The notes beneath the pieces were generated by a model, which made no database searches, was not told the origin of the DNA, and worked only from the letters and a program-made list of their open reading frames with translations. DNA of 64,000 nucleotides from positions 1 through 64,000 of the IMG/VR virus record IMGVR_UViG_3300037231_000129, one strand, 5' to 3'. Shown piece by piece: positions 9,328 through 17,971 of this stretch. The stretch is from a virus. The position numbers and the translations under genes were made by a program. How positions within the stretch are numbered: the first letter of the stretch is position 1; the number at the start of each line of letters is the position of its first letter.

Positions 9328-10812
9328 TCAGGCCGCCGTCGCGAAGCGTTGCCGCAAGCGCACCCCACCAGCAGGTTCAGCTGCCGCCCGGGGCGGTTCC
9401 CAACCCATGATCGCCTTGGCCAGCGGCAACGGGATCTCCTCGGCCGTCGCCAGCGCCTCCGCGACCCACTTCTTCAGCTGGATGGTGTTGGCGTCTTCCT
9501 GCAACCATGCGGTGATCGCGCCGTCGAGTGCTACCTTCTGCAACTTGTCGCCGGCTTGCATCGACCAAGCCATCAGATCGGCGGCATGCTGCGCGCCCAC
9601 TCGCATCACCTCGACCCGTGATTCCGGCTCCAACGTGTTCAGCGCCTTGCACATCTCCAGCGGTGCGATCTTCACCAGCTCGACCGCCAGGTCGCCGCCC
9701 TTGTCCATCTTCTTCTTCGGGCGCTTCTTGCCGGTGGCCGGATCGACGCTGTCGGCGTCATTGGCCTCGGTCAGCGGTCCATCGCCCTCCGAGCCCGCCA
9801 CGCTGCCCAGGCCGCCCGTGGCGCCCTTGCGGCGGATCTTCAACGTCGGATTGATCTCGCCGCCGCCGCCATCATTGGGACCGCTGCCGGGGGTTGGGCT
9901 TGTGCCGTCCGTCTGATTCGGCATTGCCGTTGAACCGGGCATCCGCTTGCCCGCGCCTTCGCCGCTGCCCTGCCGGGTGTAACCCAAGCGTGAATCGTGC
10001 GTCGCGCCCAGCTTCGATCCCACGTGGCTGGCGGCGTTCCCGGCATTGCTGTGCGCCGGAACCTCATCCTGCTCCTCGGCCTTCCGCAACGCGCGCTGGC
10101 GTACCAAAATTTCCGCGACCGCCTTTTTCAGCTGCTTGTGGCTGCCGTCGCCACCGTTGATGAACTCGGCGATCGCGGCTTCCCGATCGGCATCGGAAGT
10201 CTTGTAGACGTCCATCTTGGCCAGTGCGTTGTCAAAATGCGCGGTGTAATTGCCCACATGCTGCGCCAGCCTGGCCTGCTCGCGTGGCGTCGGCAGAGCA
10301 TCGAACATCTTCTGCAGCTCGAATTCCGGGCCAACGTCAGGCGCAGCCTTGGCCAGCGCCGGGAACTCCTCACTGCCGGACTCGGAATTGACCAGCGCCT
10401 TCTTCAGCGGGCCGTCGCCGGCCTCGAACCACTCCTCGAGGACCTGCTTGGCCATGTCCTCGTCGGCGTCGCGGATCATCGGCATGTAGTGGCCGAGTTC
10501 AGTGCGATACGAGCCGATCTTGATCAGCATCGCCGCCTTTCTTTCCGGCGTCGGCTGCTCATCAACGAATTTCACCAGTGCCGCATCCAAGCTGGCGCGG
10601 GTTTCGTCGAGCGTTGGATTTTGCGTGCTCACGGAAGACTCCTGTTTACCGAAAAGGCTTTGAAAAAAGCTCGGGGCTTTGGTCTTTGGCGTTTTGGGCG
10701 GTGGCGTGTCGGCGGCGTTCGTCTCATTGGAGTTGATCGCGATTTTGCTGCCGATTTCGAGGGCATCGGGCGCGGCCATGCTGACGAAACGCCCCAGGGT
10801 GCTGCCGCTCAT
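9328..10812 (-). CDS. Possible scaffold-like or head-assembly protein
   Basis: 494 residues from an ATG at 10812 that overlaps the gpF-like gene stop (ATGA). It is mostly charged helix with a Pro/Lys segment at the start (PPPKTPKTKAPSFF), a disordered Gly/Ser/Asn middle (about 255-320) and a basic stretch KKRPKKKMDKG. A helical unit seems to occur twice (PERKAAMLIKIGSYRTELGH and PREQARLAQHVGNYTAHFDN), each about 80 residues long, so an internal duplication is likely. I recognise no family. Its position between the gpF-like protein and the capsid protease is where scaffold proteins often sit, which is the only reason for that suggestion. Confidence 0.7.
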   Translation of the reverse strand: MSGSTLGRFVSMAAPDALEIGSKIAINSNETNAADTPPPKTPKTKAPSFFQSLFGKQESSVSTQNPTLDETRASLDAALVKFVDEQPTPERKAAMLIKIGSYRTELGHYMPMIRDADEDMAKQVLEEWFEAGDGPLKKALVNSESGSEEFPALAKAAPDVGPEFELQKMFDALPTPREQARLAQHVGNYTAHFDNALAKMDVYKTSDADREAAIAEFINGGDGSHKQLKKAVAEILVRQRALRKAEEQDEVPAHSNAGNAASHVGSKLGATHDSRLGYTRQGSGEGAGKRMPGSTAMPNQTDGTSPTPGSGPNDGGGGEINPTLKIRRKGATGGLGSVAGSEGDGPLTEANDADSVDPATGKKRPKKKMDKGGDLAVELVKIAPLEMCKALNTLEPESRVEVMRVGAQHAADLMAWSMQAGDKLQKVALDGAITAWLQEDANTIQLKKWVAEALATAEEIPLPLAKAIMGWEPPRAAAEPAGGVRLRQRFATAA

Positions 10813-12680
10813 GACGCCACCAGCGCTGATCGGATCATGGTGCCCCTCGGGATGAATTTGAAACCGCAGCTGCAACGGCAATTGATGACGTTGTCAGCGG
10901 TGGCCTGTTCGTCGCAGGGCCAGCGAATCGGCCCCAGGATCGACTGGAATGGCGTCTCGATCCCCTGCACTTCCTGGCCGCCCAGCTCGACGTGGGCTTC
11001 GCGGGTGCGTTCGTCGTCGGTGTCGATCCAATGCTTGATCACGTCCAGGTTTGGGTGCGTGTCCAGCACGTCCTGGGCGCGCGCCACCGCGCCGTAGGAG
11101 GTCGCGCGGATCGATTCCGTCCGGGCGATCGTCTGGGCCCGCAGTGCCAGCATCCGCCGATGGTAGGCGTCCACCATCGGGTTGATCTGCTCGGGGGTCA
11201 GCGCCTTGTCCTCGCGGATCGCGCGCTCGATCGTCTTGTCGTAGCGCTTGTCGCGCAGCTTCATCTCGAAAACGCTGGAATCGAGGTTCTCAAGCTTGCG
11301 GCGGAAGCTGTTCACCACGTTGGTCTGATAGGCGGTCAGGCCGATCGACTGCTTGATCGTGCGCGCAACCTCCAGCGGGCCGATCCCCTGCAGGACGGAC
11401 TGGTCCATCAGCGTCTTGCGGATCGTGTCGCGTTGCTGGGTCGAAATTTCGGCGATCCGGTCGAGTGCATAGGTGGCCATGTGCCGGCGGACCGCCGGGT
11501 TGATGAGATCAAAGTCGGTGTCGATCCGATAGCGCGGGTCGCTGCCGTCCGGCTGTTCGGTGGGTGGTTGCGTCGCGCCGTCGGCGTAGGACTCGAAGAT
11601 CCCCGGGCCCAGCGCCGCAATCAGGTCGTCGCCGATGTTGATCGGCTTGTCGCTGTTGCCCAGCAGCCGATCCATCCACTGGCGATAGGTCTCGGCCATG
11701 TTGGTGGCCATGCCCTGTTCAGTGGCCTTGGTCGCCTTGCTCAGCTTGCCCTTACGCTCGGCCGCCGCCACCAGGTGGTGTGCCAGCAGGGTGATGCCGG
11801 CCGCCGTCAGGCCGATGCCGGCGCCGATCAGCGCGCCTCGGCCGCCGGCGCGGTTCATGTGGATGTGCAGGAGCGCCTCGGTCTCGTTGACCACGCGGAC
11901 TCGCGTGCTCTCGCGCAGCTCGGCCGTGCGACGTTCCAGCGTACTCAGCAGTGAGGCGCCATGCGCTTTGACCCCGCGTTGGGCAGCGCTGATGCGTTCA
12001 ATGATCTTTTTTTTCGTCTCGCCACCAACCCACGCATGCATGACATGAGCTTTGACGGGATGCTTCTGGCCGAGACCGGTTTCCAGATCGTCGCGGTGCA
12101 TCTCCATTCTGACCATGTCAGGGGTGAGGCCGAACATCTCCATGTCAGCCATCGACTGATCGAGATTTTTCAGGTCACGGGCGAGTTTCGCGCGATTGAG
12201 GACACGCTCGGTCGGCGCCCGTACAGTGGCTTTCGGCGGTTTGCCTTTGAGCGTCTGGAGCTGTTTGATTCCGTCCTGAAGCGCCTTGAGCTTCTCAGGA
12301 TCAGTTGTGTTCCCGATCAGCTGGTTCAACGCCGCGACCTGGAAGTCGTAAACCGCCCGGTTCTTCGGGGTGCCGATATACGGCGCCTCCGGTCGCGCAG
12401 GATTCGGCGTGCCGCGCAGACTTTGCTTCATTTCCTCGACAATCGCCGATCGCTGCGCTTCAGCGTCCGTGACAACGCCCTGGTCAGCCGCGTGGACGGC
12501 GTCGGCCATTTTCCGGGGTGCAGCTCGGGCCACGTTGTATCGACCTGCCTCAGCGCCGATTACAGCGCCGGCGACGGCACCGCCCGCGAGAAGACTCCAC
12601 CGGGAATGGGCCGCGTTACGCCGTTGGCGTAGTTCCGCTGGGCTGAGCGGGTCGCCAACGATGTGTTTTGCGAGCTCCAT
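10809..12680 (-). CDS. Mu gpF-like / SPP1 gp7-like head morphogenesis protein
   Basis: 623 residues. The C-terminal domain has the family signature: ARTESIRATSYGAVARAQ, then HWIDTDDERTREAHVELGGQ, PFQSILGPIRWPCDEQ and NVINCRCS close to the end, where the NxxNCRC pattern and the preceding His region define the Mu F family of minor head proteins made in few copies and needed to start capsid assembly or DNA ejection. The N-terminal 300 residues are an extra: a Gly/Ala hydrophobic stretch (LLAGGAVAGAVIGAEAG), charged coils, and another hydrophobic Gly-rich helix near 280-300. It heads the minus-strand cluster that runs to the left edge and faces a divergent plus-strand gene. Confidence 0.88.
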   Translation of the reverse strand: MELAKHIVGDPLSPAELRQRRNAAHSRWSLLAGGAVAGAVIGAEAGRYNVARAAPRKMADAVHAADQGVVTDAEAQRSAIVEEMKQSLRGTPNPARPEAPYIGTPKNRAVYDFQVAALNQLIGNTTDPEKLKALQDGIKQLQTLKGKPPKATVRAPTERVLNRAKLARDLKNLDQSMADMEMFGLTPDMVRMEMHRDDLETGLGQKHPVKAHVMHAWVGGETKKKIIERISAAQRGVKAHGASLLSTLERRTAELRESTRVRVVNETEALLHIHMNRAGGRGALIGAGIGLTAAGITLLAHHLVAAAERKGKLSKATKATEQGMATNMAETYRQWMDRLLGNSDKPINIGDDLIAALGPGIFESYADGATQPPTEQPDGSDPRYRIDTDFDLINPAVRRHMATYALDRIAEISTQQRDTIRKTLMDQSVLQGIGPLEVARTIKQSIGLTAYQTNVVNSFRRKLENLDSSVFEMKLRDKRYDKTIERAIREDKALTPEQINPMVDAYHRRMLALRAQTIARTESIRATSYGAVARAQDVLDTHPNLDVIKHWIDTDDERTREAHVELGGQEVQGIETPFQSILGPIRWPCDEQATADNVINCRCSCGFKFIPRGTMIRSALVAS

Positions 12681-12845
12681 GAGCGTCCATAAAAAAAGGG
12701 TGCAGCCTTGATTCTGGCCGTACCCACGATGTCAAGGATTGCTTATCCCCACCGAAATTACAACAGCAATCAATGAAATCAAAAGTTTAGGACACTCCGA
12801 TGTGACTTTCCCGGCCATGGAGGCCGATCACGTCTTGAGTGGTCT
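12681..12845. promoter_or_regulatory. Divergent intergenic region with likely promoters
   Basis: This 165-base gap separates the divergent head operon and the methyltransferase operon and is more AT-rich than its surroundings. On the minus strand a TTGACA box (complement of 12731-12736) lies about 55 bases before the head-gene start, but the matching -10 (ATCAAG at 17 bases) is poor. No clear sigma70-type pair is visible for the plus strand. A phage- or activator-dependent promoter is possible. Confidence 0.4.
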
Positions 12846-13985
12846 ATGAGACTGGACAACTCCGAGATGCCGGCGCTACGGTGTTTGGCACAGAGTCATG
12901 GACCAAAAACAATGGCGCGAAACCTGCGAAAATTGCTTGCTGGAACCGAAGTAGCAGAATTCACACCGCCAGGCGTGCCGGGTGGTTTCGCCTCATCCAC
13001 CGAATTGCTGCTCAACACCGTCCTCGCGGCATGGAAAGATGGGAGCCCAGCCGAAAGCGAGACGGATGTGCGTGAATGGGCGTCCTATGGAATGGCGCTG
13101 GGCCAGGCCGACAGACGGGTGCGCTGGGAAATCGGCGACTGGTGGAACCGCGGCGAACGCTACGGCGAGCGCGTCGATATCGTCAGCCATCCCGACTGGA
13201 AAGGCCCCTCCTACGGCACGTGTCGCACGTATGGATCGATCGCGGCGAAGTTTGATCTGTCTACGCGCATGTACAATCTCGATTTTGAGCATCACCGCCA
13301 AGTGGCCAAAATACCCGCCGATAATGCAATTCGTATCCTCCGGGATGCCAGCGCACAGGCCACGGAAACAGGGAAAGTCCCGCCGGCGCGTCAGCTTGGT
13401 CAGCAGGCGAAAAAGGAGAAGCGGGCGACAAGGGAAGAAGAGCTTGATGAAGCCGCCCAACGGCAATCCTCGCGGCTTGGCACGAAAGTCTATCCGGTAA
13501 TTTTGGCCGATCCGCCGTGGCGCTTCAAAGTCTGGGGCGAAAAGACCGGCATGGATCGCGCGGCCGACAATCATTATCCGACCATGGCACTCGAGGATAT
13601 CTGCACGCTGCAGGTCCCGGCCGCCGACGATTGCGTGCTCTTCCTGTGGCGAACTGGCTCGACCTCACGCAAGGCTCACCAGGTCATCGATGCCTGGGGT
13701 TTCGAATGCAAAAGCGAGTTCGTATGGGGCAAAGACCGCATCGGGAACGGCTACTGGGTGCGTGACAAGCATGAGGTGCTGATGATCGCGACCCGCGGGA
13801 ATCCGCCAGCCCCGGCGCCGGGCGAGAATCACGACTCCCTGCAGCTTCTGCCCAAGGGCAAGCACAGCGCCAAGCCCGAGCGGTTTTACGAGATCATCGA
13901 AAAATGGTTCCCGAGTTGCGACAAGCTCGAGATGTTCGCGCGCGCGCCGCGGGATGGCTGGGACAGCTGGGGGAACGAGCTATGA
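12846..13985 (+). CDS. MT-A70-type adenine methyltransferase fused to LmbU-like DNA-binding domain
   Basis: 379 residues if the first ATG is used; no strong ribosome site marks it, and starts further in (ATG at 12912) are possible. Residues about 80-170 read RWEIGDWWNRGERYGERV, then FDLSTRMYNLDFEHHRQVAK, matching the layout of an LmbU or ParB-related helical domain with its HH..VA core (H149, H150). A charged linker follows. Residues 213-379 are an MT-A70 domain: ILADPPW (DPPW at 222-225), LFLWRTGSTSRKAHQVI, GYWVRDKHEVLMIATRG and the terminal PRDGWDSWGNEL. These enzymes make N6-methyladenine, here probably in phage DNA as protection from host restriction. It leads an operon of tightly overlapping genes. 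Confidence 0.9.
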   Translation: MRLDNSEMPALRCLAQSHGPKTMARNLRKLLAGTEVAEFTPPGVPGGFASSTELLLNTVLAAWKDGSPAESETDVREWASYGMALGQADRRVRWEIGDWWNRGERYGERVDIVSHPDWKGPSYGTCRTYGSIAAKFDLSTRMYNLDFEHHRQVAKIPADNAIRILRDASAQATETGKVPPARQLGQQAKKEKRATREEELDEAAQRQSSRLGTKVYPVILADPPWRFKVWGEKTGMDRAADNHYPTMALEDICTLQVPAADDCVLFLWRTGSTSRKAHQVIDAWGFECKSEFVWGKDRIGNGYWVRDKHEVLMIATRGNPPAPAPGENHDSLQLLPKGKHSAKPERFYEIIEKWFPSCDKLEMFARAPRDGWDSWGNEL

Positions 13986-14368
13986 GCGATCCCGAATTGA
14001 CGCAGGCGCCCGCGACACGCGCCGAGCTGATTTCGCTTGGGCTGGATGAACTTTCAACGTTGGAGGAAATCAGACTTGCTCGCGAAGCTAGAGCCAAGAC
14101 GTACTCCAGCGTTGAACAGGCTATCCGATCTGAGCAACGGAGAACCGATGAAAGACGGGAAGAACGGAAGCGGACCGGCGAAACAGTAGACCAACAAAAT
14201 AAACGCAGACGCGCCCAAATATTAACCCTTCGAGCGCAGGGAATGACTTTTGCCGTCATTGGCAAAACTCTCGGTATAAGCACGAGCAGAGCCGCACAAG
14301 TCGCGGAAAGTGAGAAACGGCGTGAGAGGCGTCGTAAACAGAATCGCCCAGAGGGAATCGAATCATGA
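13982..14368 (+). CDS. Small helix-turn-helix protein
   Basis: 128 residues, starting in an ATGA overlap with the methyltransferase. The N-terminal two thirds is highly charged helix, probably coiled coil (EERKRTGETVDQQNKRRRAQ). The C-terminal part ILTLRAQGMTFAVIGKTLGI followed by STSRAAQVAESEKRR is a sigma-region-4-like helix-turn-helix, with the recognition helix at STSRAAQVAE. It is likely a transcription regulator or a DNA-targeting partner of the methyltransferase; the family is not identified. Confidence 0.8.
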   Translation: MSDPELTQAPATRAELISLGLDELSTLEEIRLAREARAKTYSSVEQAIRSEQRRTDERREERKRTGETVDQQNKRRRAQILTLRAQGMTFAVIGKTLGISTSRAAQVAESEKRRERRRKQNRPEGIES

Positions 14369-14664
14369 GCGTCGATCAAGCAAGCAACAGAGCCGTGCCG
14401 AAGGCATGGAACGGTGGTTCACCACCGCCGCCGCGCAAACTGGGCCGCTGGGCCATGACACCGAACGTCGACGTCGCGCTGGAAGCCGGCGAAAAGCTGG
14501 TGGTGCAGGTTGTCGACGGCAAGGTCAAGGCGTACCGCGGAATCAACCCCGTCGGGATCTTCGCTGATCCCCTGCTGGTGCTGGTGCTGAAGAAGAACTC
14601 CGAGATCGCCAATGGCGAGATCACACGCTGCTTTCCGGATCGGATGGAGGTGGAACTGACATGA
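14365..14664 (+). CDS. Small hypothetical protein
   Basis: 99 residues, ATGA overlap with the HTH gene. The first 30 residues are Pro-rich and probably disordered; the rest looks like a small beta-rich fold (KLVVQVVDGKVKAYRGINPV). No family recognised. It is placed in the methyltransferase operon. Confidence 0.65.
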   Translation: MSVDQASNRAVPKAWNGGSPPPPRKLGRWAMTPNVDVALEAGEKLVVQVVDGKVKAYRGINPVGIFADPLLVLVLKKNSEIANGEITRCFPDRMEVELT

Positions 14665-14819
14665 CCGGGAACTTCTCTGCGTTCTTCATGGGTATGCTTT
14701 TTATGTCCGGCATTATATTTTCCAACCGGAAGGAATGGGGAGCCGTGATTGCGGTCTTCGTCATGCTGATCCTGCTCCTGGTCACGACGACACGACCGGA
14801 AGGCTGGGCTCTCCCATGA
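14661..14819 (+). CDS. Tiny two-span membrane protein
   Basis: 52 residues, starting in an ATGA overlap and ending in another. It has two hydrophobic stretches, FSAFFMGMLFMSGIIFS and AVIAVFVMLILLLVTTT, joined by the basic turn NRKEWG. That is the build of a small inner-membrane protein, and a class II holin is one option because an endolysin lies about 4 kb downstream in the same strand block. There is no sequence proof of that role. Confidence 0.65.
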   Translation: MTGNFSAFFMGMLFMSGIIFSNRKEWGAVIAVFVMLILLLVTTTRPEGWALP

Positions 14820-15259
14820 CCGATCTCATCGCCGACGCACCACGAACCTGCCGCACCTGTGGCTGTACGGATTTGGACTGCTCGCAGTGCATCACTAAGA
14901 CCGGCCGGCCCTGCTCCTGGGTCGAAGTCGATTTGTGCAGCGCCTGTTGCACAATCGACCTCGAGGCCATCGAGCCCAGCATCCACGCCATCCACCAGAT
15001 GTTCGGCCTGTCCTACGCCCGTTATCTGGTGGTGCCGCGCAGCGTCCTGCAATCGATGCCGGCACACTGGCAGGGCAAGATGGTCGTCTTGCTCGAAGAG
15101 ATGCGGGTCGCCTGCGCCCAGGTCGGGATCGAGCTGCCGACGTACGTCGTCGATAACAGCGGTGGCGAGAAACGGGACAAGCTGATGCGAGCGTGGTTGC
15201 ACGACTACGAGCGCGGCCGGCGGAACGTCTTTGCCGAGGGAAAAGTCCGTGTCGGATAG
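14816..15259 (+). CDS. Cys-rich N-terminal protein, conserved in phages
   Basis: 147 residues, ATGA overlap with the membrane protein. The first 55 residues hold a cysteine cluster (CRTCGCTDLDCSQC, then C...WVEVDLCSACC) that probably binds zinc. The second half (YLVVPRSVLQSMPAHWQGKM and LLEEMRVAC) is a helical module I have seen downstream of similar Cys clusters in phage and prophage proteins. The function is unknown. Confidence 0.75.
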   Translation: MTDLIADAPRTCRTCGCTDLDCSQCITKTGRPCSWVEVDLCSACCTIDLEAIEPSIHAIHQMFGLSYARYLVVPRSVLQSMPAHWQGKMVVLLEEMRVACAQVGIELPTYVVDNSGGEKRDKLMRAWLHDYERGRRNVFAEGKVRVG

Positions 15260-15449
15260 GGATAAGGGCCTCGGCGTCGCCGCCCTGATGCATGGGTTGC
15301 TGGGTCTCAGCCGGCCGGTCAACCGCGTTGCCGAGCACCTCCTGCGCTGGGATCTGCACGAGACCAGCGCCTACGCCTCGCGCTACCCGGAGGCCGTCAC
15401 ACCCGATGACGACAGAGGGATCGGAGGGACCGGTGTCGAACCTGTTTGA
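15249..15449 (+). CDS. Small hypothetical protein, GTG start
   Basis: 66 residues from a GTG at 15249, 8 bases after a GAGGGA ribosome site and overlapping the previous gene; a TTG at 15231 is an alternative. It is helical (LGVAALMHGLLGLSRPVNRV). No family is recognised. Confidence 0.5.
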   Translation: MSDRDKGLGVAALMHGLLGLSRPVNRVAEHLLRWDLHETSAYASRYPEAVTPDDDRGIGGTGVEPV

Positions 15450-15714
15450 AGACTGGAAATTCTGGGCGGCCGTTCTCGCCGGTTTCATTCTCGGACAGCT
15501 CAACAGGCGGTGGCTTCACTGGCGTTTTCCGAATTGGAAAAGCATCCACAAGAAATTCGAATGGAATAGCGGCGAGCATGTTTACGTTAACGATCGGGAA
15601 GTCTTCGGCGAAGAAGCCGAGCGCGTGAAAGCGGATCTTGAAGGTGCTCACGAGCGCATGCGCGAAGCTCTCGCACGGATGCTTAATAAAACGAAGGTAA
15701 AGGCCGACAAATGA
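15433..15714 (+). CDS. Membrane-anchored small protein
   Basis: 93 residues from a GTG at 15433 preceded by GGAGGG. A single N-terminal span (WAAVLAGFILGQL) is followed by an aromatic-basic stretch and a charged helical domain (GEEAERVKADLEGAHERM). The build is that of a type I or II anchored protein with a cytoplasmic coiled coil, resembling Rz-like or inhibitor proteins only in outline. Confidence 0.6.
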   Translation: MSNLFEDWKFWAAVLAGFILGQLNRRWLHWRFPNWKSIHKKFEWNSGEHVYVNDREVFGEEAERVKADLEGAHERMREALARMLNKTKVKADK

Positions 15715-16166
15715 GCGCTCTTGTCATCACCTCTGAAACCATCGAGGCGTTGCGGCAACTGGCCATCACCGCCGCCGCGGCGCCTGTCGACATGAACGTC
15801 CTCACCTCGGCGATCCGAACGCCCGAGGGTAAGGTCAAGCACATGGAGCAGATGACGGCGCAAAGCCTCGAGCTTCTCGGATCACGGCCGTATTTCGTCA
15901 CCTTCTCGATCGAGACAGGCCATCCCTGCGGCACCAGCCGCCACATGAGCATGAGCGTCGATCGCGCCGGCTTCATGCCCAACGATTACGCGGTGTGGAT
16001 GGTGGCCGAATTGCTCGGCTTTTTGGGTACGCTCCGCGGGAACTGTCACATCTGGTGGGAAGACATCGAGGATGGCCAGAAGGCCGTCAACATCCTGCAG
16101 CCGATCGAGAATCCGCTGACCTGGCGGGACAGGAGGCATGGAGTCGTCCCATGGATCCTGGCATGA
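15711..16166 (+). CDS. Conserved phage protein of unknown function
   Basis: 151 residues, ATGA overlap upstream and downstream. It is a mixed alpha/beta sequence with a conserved-looking centre (FVTFSIETGHPCGTSRHMSM) and an aromatic C-terminal part (GNCHIWWEDIEDGQKAVNIL). I do not recognise an enzyme motif. Confidence 0.7.
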   Translation: MSALVITSETIEALRQLAITAAAAPVDMNVLTSAIRTPEGKVKHMEQMTAQSLELLGSRPYFVTFSIETGHPCGTSRHMSMSVDRAGFMPNDYAVWMVAELLGFLGTLRGNCHIWWEDIEDGQKAVNILQPIENPLTWRDRRHGVVPWILA

Positions 16167-16327
16167 AGCTCCAGATTACGCTCGACGAGAACAAGGTCGG
16201 GATAACGATGATCTACCCAGATCGCTATGCCGCGATCGAAGAATACGATCGATTGGTTGAGATGTTGAGCCGCCAAAGCGGAGAAACTGTCACCCTCGAA
16301 ATAAAAGGAGCACGTCGTGTGGAATAA
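16163..16327 (+). CDS. Tiny hypothetical protein (54 aa)
   Basis: Starts in the ATGA overlap at 16163 (an ATG at 16151 is less likely). Beta strands at both ends with an acidic amphipathic helix between (AAIEEYDRLVEML). It ends inside the next gene. Function unknown. Confidence 0.6.
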   Translation: MKLQITLDENKVGITMIYPDRYAAIEEYDRLVEMLSRQSGETVTLEIKGARRVE

Positions 16328-17009
16328 ATCCGCCTACAACGCTTCGATCCGAGACATCGAGATGCCGGATCGGATCAAGAAACTGCCGGTTTCGCCGAAG
16401 GGATTCTCGGTGCCATGGTTCGTCGCGTTCATCGACGGCGTGCCGGATTTCCGGGTTGTCCGTGAGAACGGCATCGCGATTGCCCATAACCGCAAGCTCT
16501 GCTGGGTCTGCGGCGAGCCGATGGGTCGCATGAAGGCAATCTCGCTGGGCCCCATGTGCATCATCAACCGAGTGATCAGTGAGCCGCCGTCGCATCGCGA
16601 ATGCGCGGTCTATAGCTGCTTGGCCTGTCCGTTTCTATCGAACCCGCGCATGCAGCGGCACGCCGCCAATCTACCGGAGAACATCGGCGCCGCCGGCGTC
16701 GCGATCCTGCGCAACCCGGGCGTCATGGCGGTCTGGATCACGCGGCACTACGAGCCGTTCGGCACCGATGGCCAGGGCATCGGCCGCGCCGGCGTGCTGT
16801 TTACCTTCGACGATGCGGAGGAGATCCTGTGGTTCGCCGAGGGTCGCGCCGCGACGCGGGCCGAGATCATGGCCTCGATCGACAGCGGTTTTCCGCTGCT
16901 GGAGGAGGCTGCGGCGAAGCAGGACCAGCATTACAAGCAGGGCGACGCGGCGATGAAGCAACTGATGAAACAGCGCGAGGCCGCGCTCCGCCTCCTGCCG
17001 GAGGCATGA
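16317..17009 (+). CDS. Zinc-binding conserved phage protein
   Basis: 230 residues from a GTG at 16317, seven bases after AAGGAG. Cysteines occur as CWVCGEP near residue 60 and C...CLACPF near 100, with a histidine-rich segment between (PSHRECAVYS), so one or two zinc sites are likely. The region after residue 110 has a beta-rich middle and a helical Gln/Lys-rich end. I know this protein type from rhizobial genomes and phages but not what it does. Confidence 0.75.
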   Translation: MWNKSAYNASIRDIEMPDRIKKLPVSPKGFSVPWFVAFIDGVPDFRVVRENGIAIAHNRKLCWVCGEPMGRMKAISLGPMCIINRVISEPPSHRECAVYSCLACPFLSNPRMQRHAANLPENIGAAGVAILRNPGVMAVWITRHYEPFGTDGQGIGRAGVLFTFDDAEEILWFAEGRAATRAEIMASIDSGFPLLEEAAAKQDQHYKQGDAAMKQLMKQREAALRLLPEA

Positions 17010-17239
17010 CAATGGCTAGAGGTGGCAAGATCACGGTCACAACCTATTCCTATCAGCAAATCGTCGCCGCGGTTCTGCGGGAACTCGGAATTTCGGAAGG
17101 TCGAGATTCCGTCAAGATTATGCCTCAACCGGAAAACGAACCCAGAATCGAGATCGTCTCGATCAACGGCGGTAAGCCATCTGTCATGATGCTGACCAAG
17201 GACATGACGCTGCACGACGTGCTTCGGATAGGGCTCTGA
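17006..17239 (+). CDS. Small hypothetical protein
   Basis: 77 residues starting in an ATGA overlap (17006); a second ATG at 17012 is possible. It has a helical start (YSYQQIVAAVLRELGI) and a beta hairpin (RIEIVSINGGKPSVMM). Unknown function. Confidence 0.6.
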   Translation: MTMARGGKITVTTYSYQQIVAAVLRELGISEGRDSVKIMPQPENEPRIEIVSINGGKPSVMMLTKDMTLHDVLRIGL

Positions 17240-17241
17240 CC

Positions 17242-17511
17242 ATGCCGGTGACGCTTCAGCCACGACCTGGATTCAATTGGCTCCAGGTCAGCTGGGGCGG
17301 TCCGTACGAGGTGCGGACCCTCAAGTGCTCGTATTGCGAAGCGCCGATCAACGATGACGACGATGACGACGACGATATCCCCCTGATTGTGTGGAACAAC
17401 GCAGGCTGGTGCGCCGAATTCTGCCGAGATTGCCAGGTGACCTGGTGGGGATTTTCGCCGCTCGCTCCACCTCCTGACGATGAACTTGACTGGGAGCGAC
17501 GCGACACATGA
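17242..17511 (+). CDS. Zinc-ribbon protein with an eight-Asp run
   Basis: 89 residues. Two CxxC pairs (CSYCEAP and CRDCQ) frame a run of eight aspartates encoded by GAC/GAT triplets, a site prone to length change by slippage. Trp is frequent. A single rubredoxin-like zinc ribbon is the best structural guess; the role is unknown. Confidence 0.7.
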   Translation: MPVTLQPRPGFNWLQVSWGGPYEVRTLKCSYCEAPINDDDDDDDDIPLIVWNNAGWCAEFCRDCQVTWWGFSPLAPPPDDELDWERRDT

Positions 17512-17795
17512 GCGGTCCACAAAATGGGTTTGGCTATCACCCCATAGTACCCCGCTACTGGACGGCCGAAACCAGTGGGCGGCTGCGGCCGGCGGTGATG
17601 GCCTACTTGGAAAACAAGCCCATGGACGATCGCCAGATCGCCGCCATGCGGGCTTATCTGCGGCAATGGATGGCATGTGACTGGAAAGGTCCGATGATCG
17701 ACGTGTTGCGAACGCAAGTCGAGGATTTGACAACGAAAGAAGATATCACCCGATGGCTCGACCGCGCGCGGACCATGAGCATCGACCCGCTCTGA
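17508..17795 (+). CDS. Small helical phage protein
   Basis: 95 residues, ATGA overlap. All-helical C-terminal part (DRQIAAMRAYLRQWMACDW). This short family (YLENKPMDDRQIAAMRAYLRQ) is familiar from phages and rhizobial genomes, without a known function. Confidence 0.7.
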   Translation: MSGPQNGFGYHPIVPRYWTAETSGRLRPAVMAYLENKPMDDRQIAAMRAYLRQWMACDWKGPMIDVLRTQVEDLTTKEDITRWLDRARTMSIDPL

Positions 17796-17809
17796 GAAAG
17801 GACAAGCAA

Positions 17810-17971
17810 ATGCATTGTCCACCAAGCGATTTTTTGTTTGGCGTTTACTGTGGGGCCACCATGATTGGTTTTCCGCTGTTCTGCGTTATTGTGGTGATGT
17901 GGCGTTTTCCCTCGGGAAAGGCTGCAAATTGCAAGACATGTAAACAGCCGCCACGCCGCCGGTCATTCTGA
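17810..17971 (+). CDS. Single-span small membrane protein
   Basis: 53 residues from the ATG at 17810, ten bases after GAAAGGA. One long hydrophobic span (FGVYCGATMIGFPLFCVIVV) is followed by a basic Cys-containing tail (CKTCKQPPRRRS), so the tail should face the cytoplasm. It lies 0.9 kb before the endolysin and is a holin candidate by position only. Confidence 0.6.
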   Translation: MHCPPSDFLFGVYCGATMIGFPLFCVIVVMWRFPSGKAANCKTCKQPPRRRSF

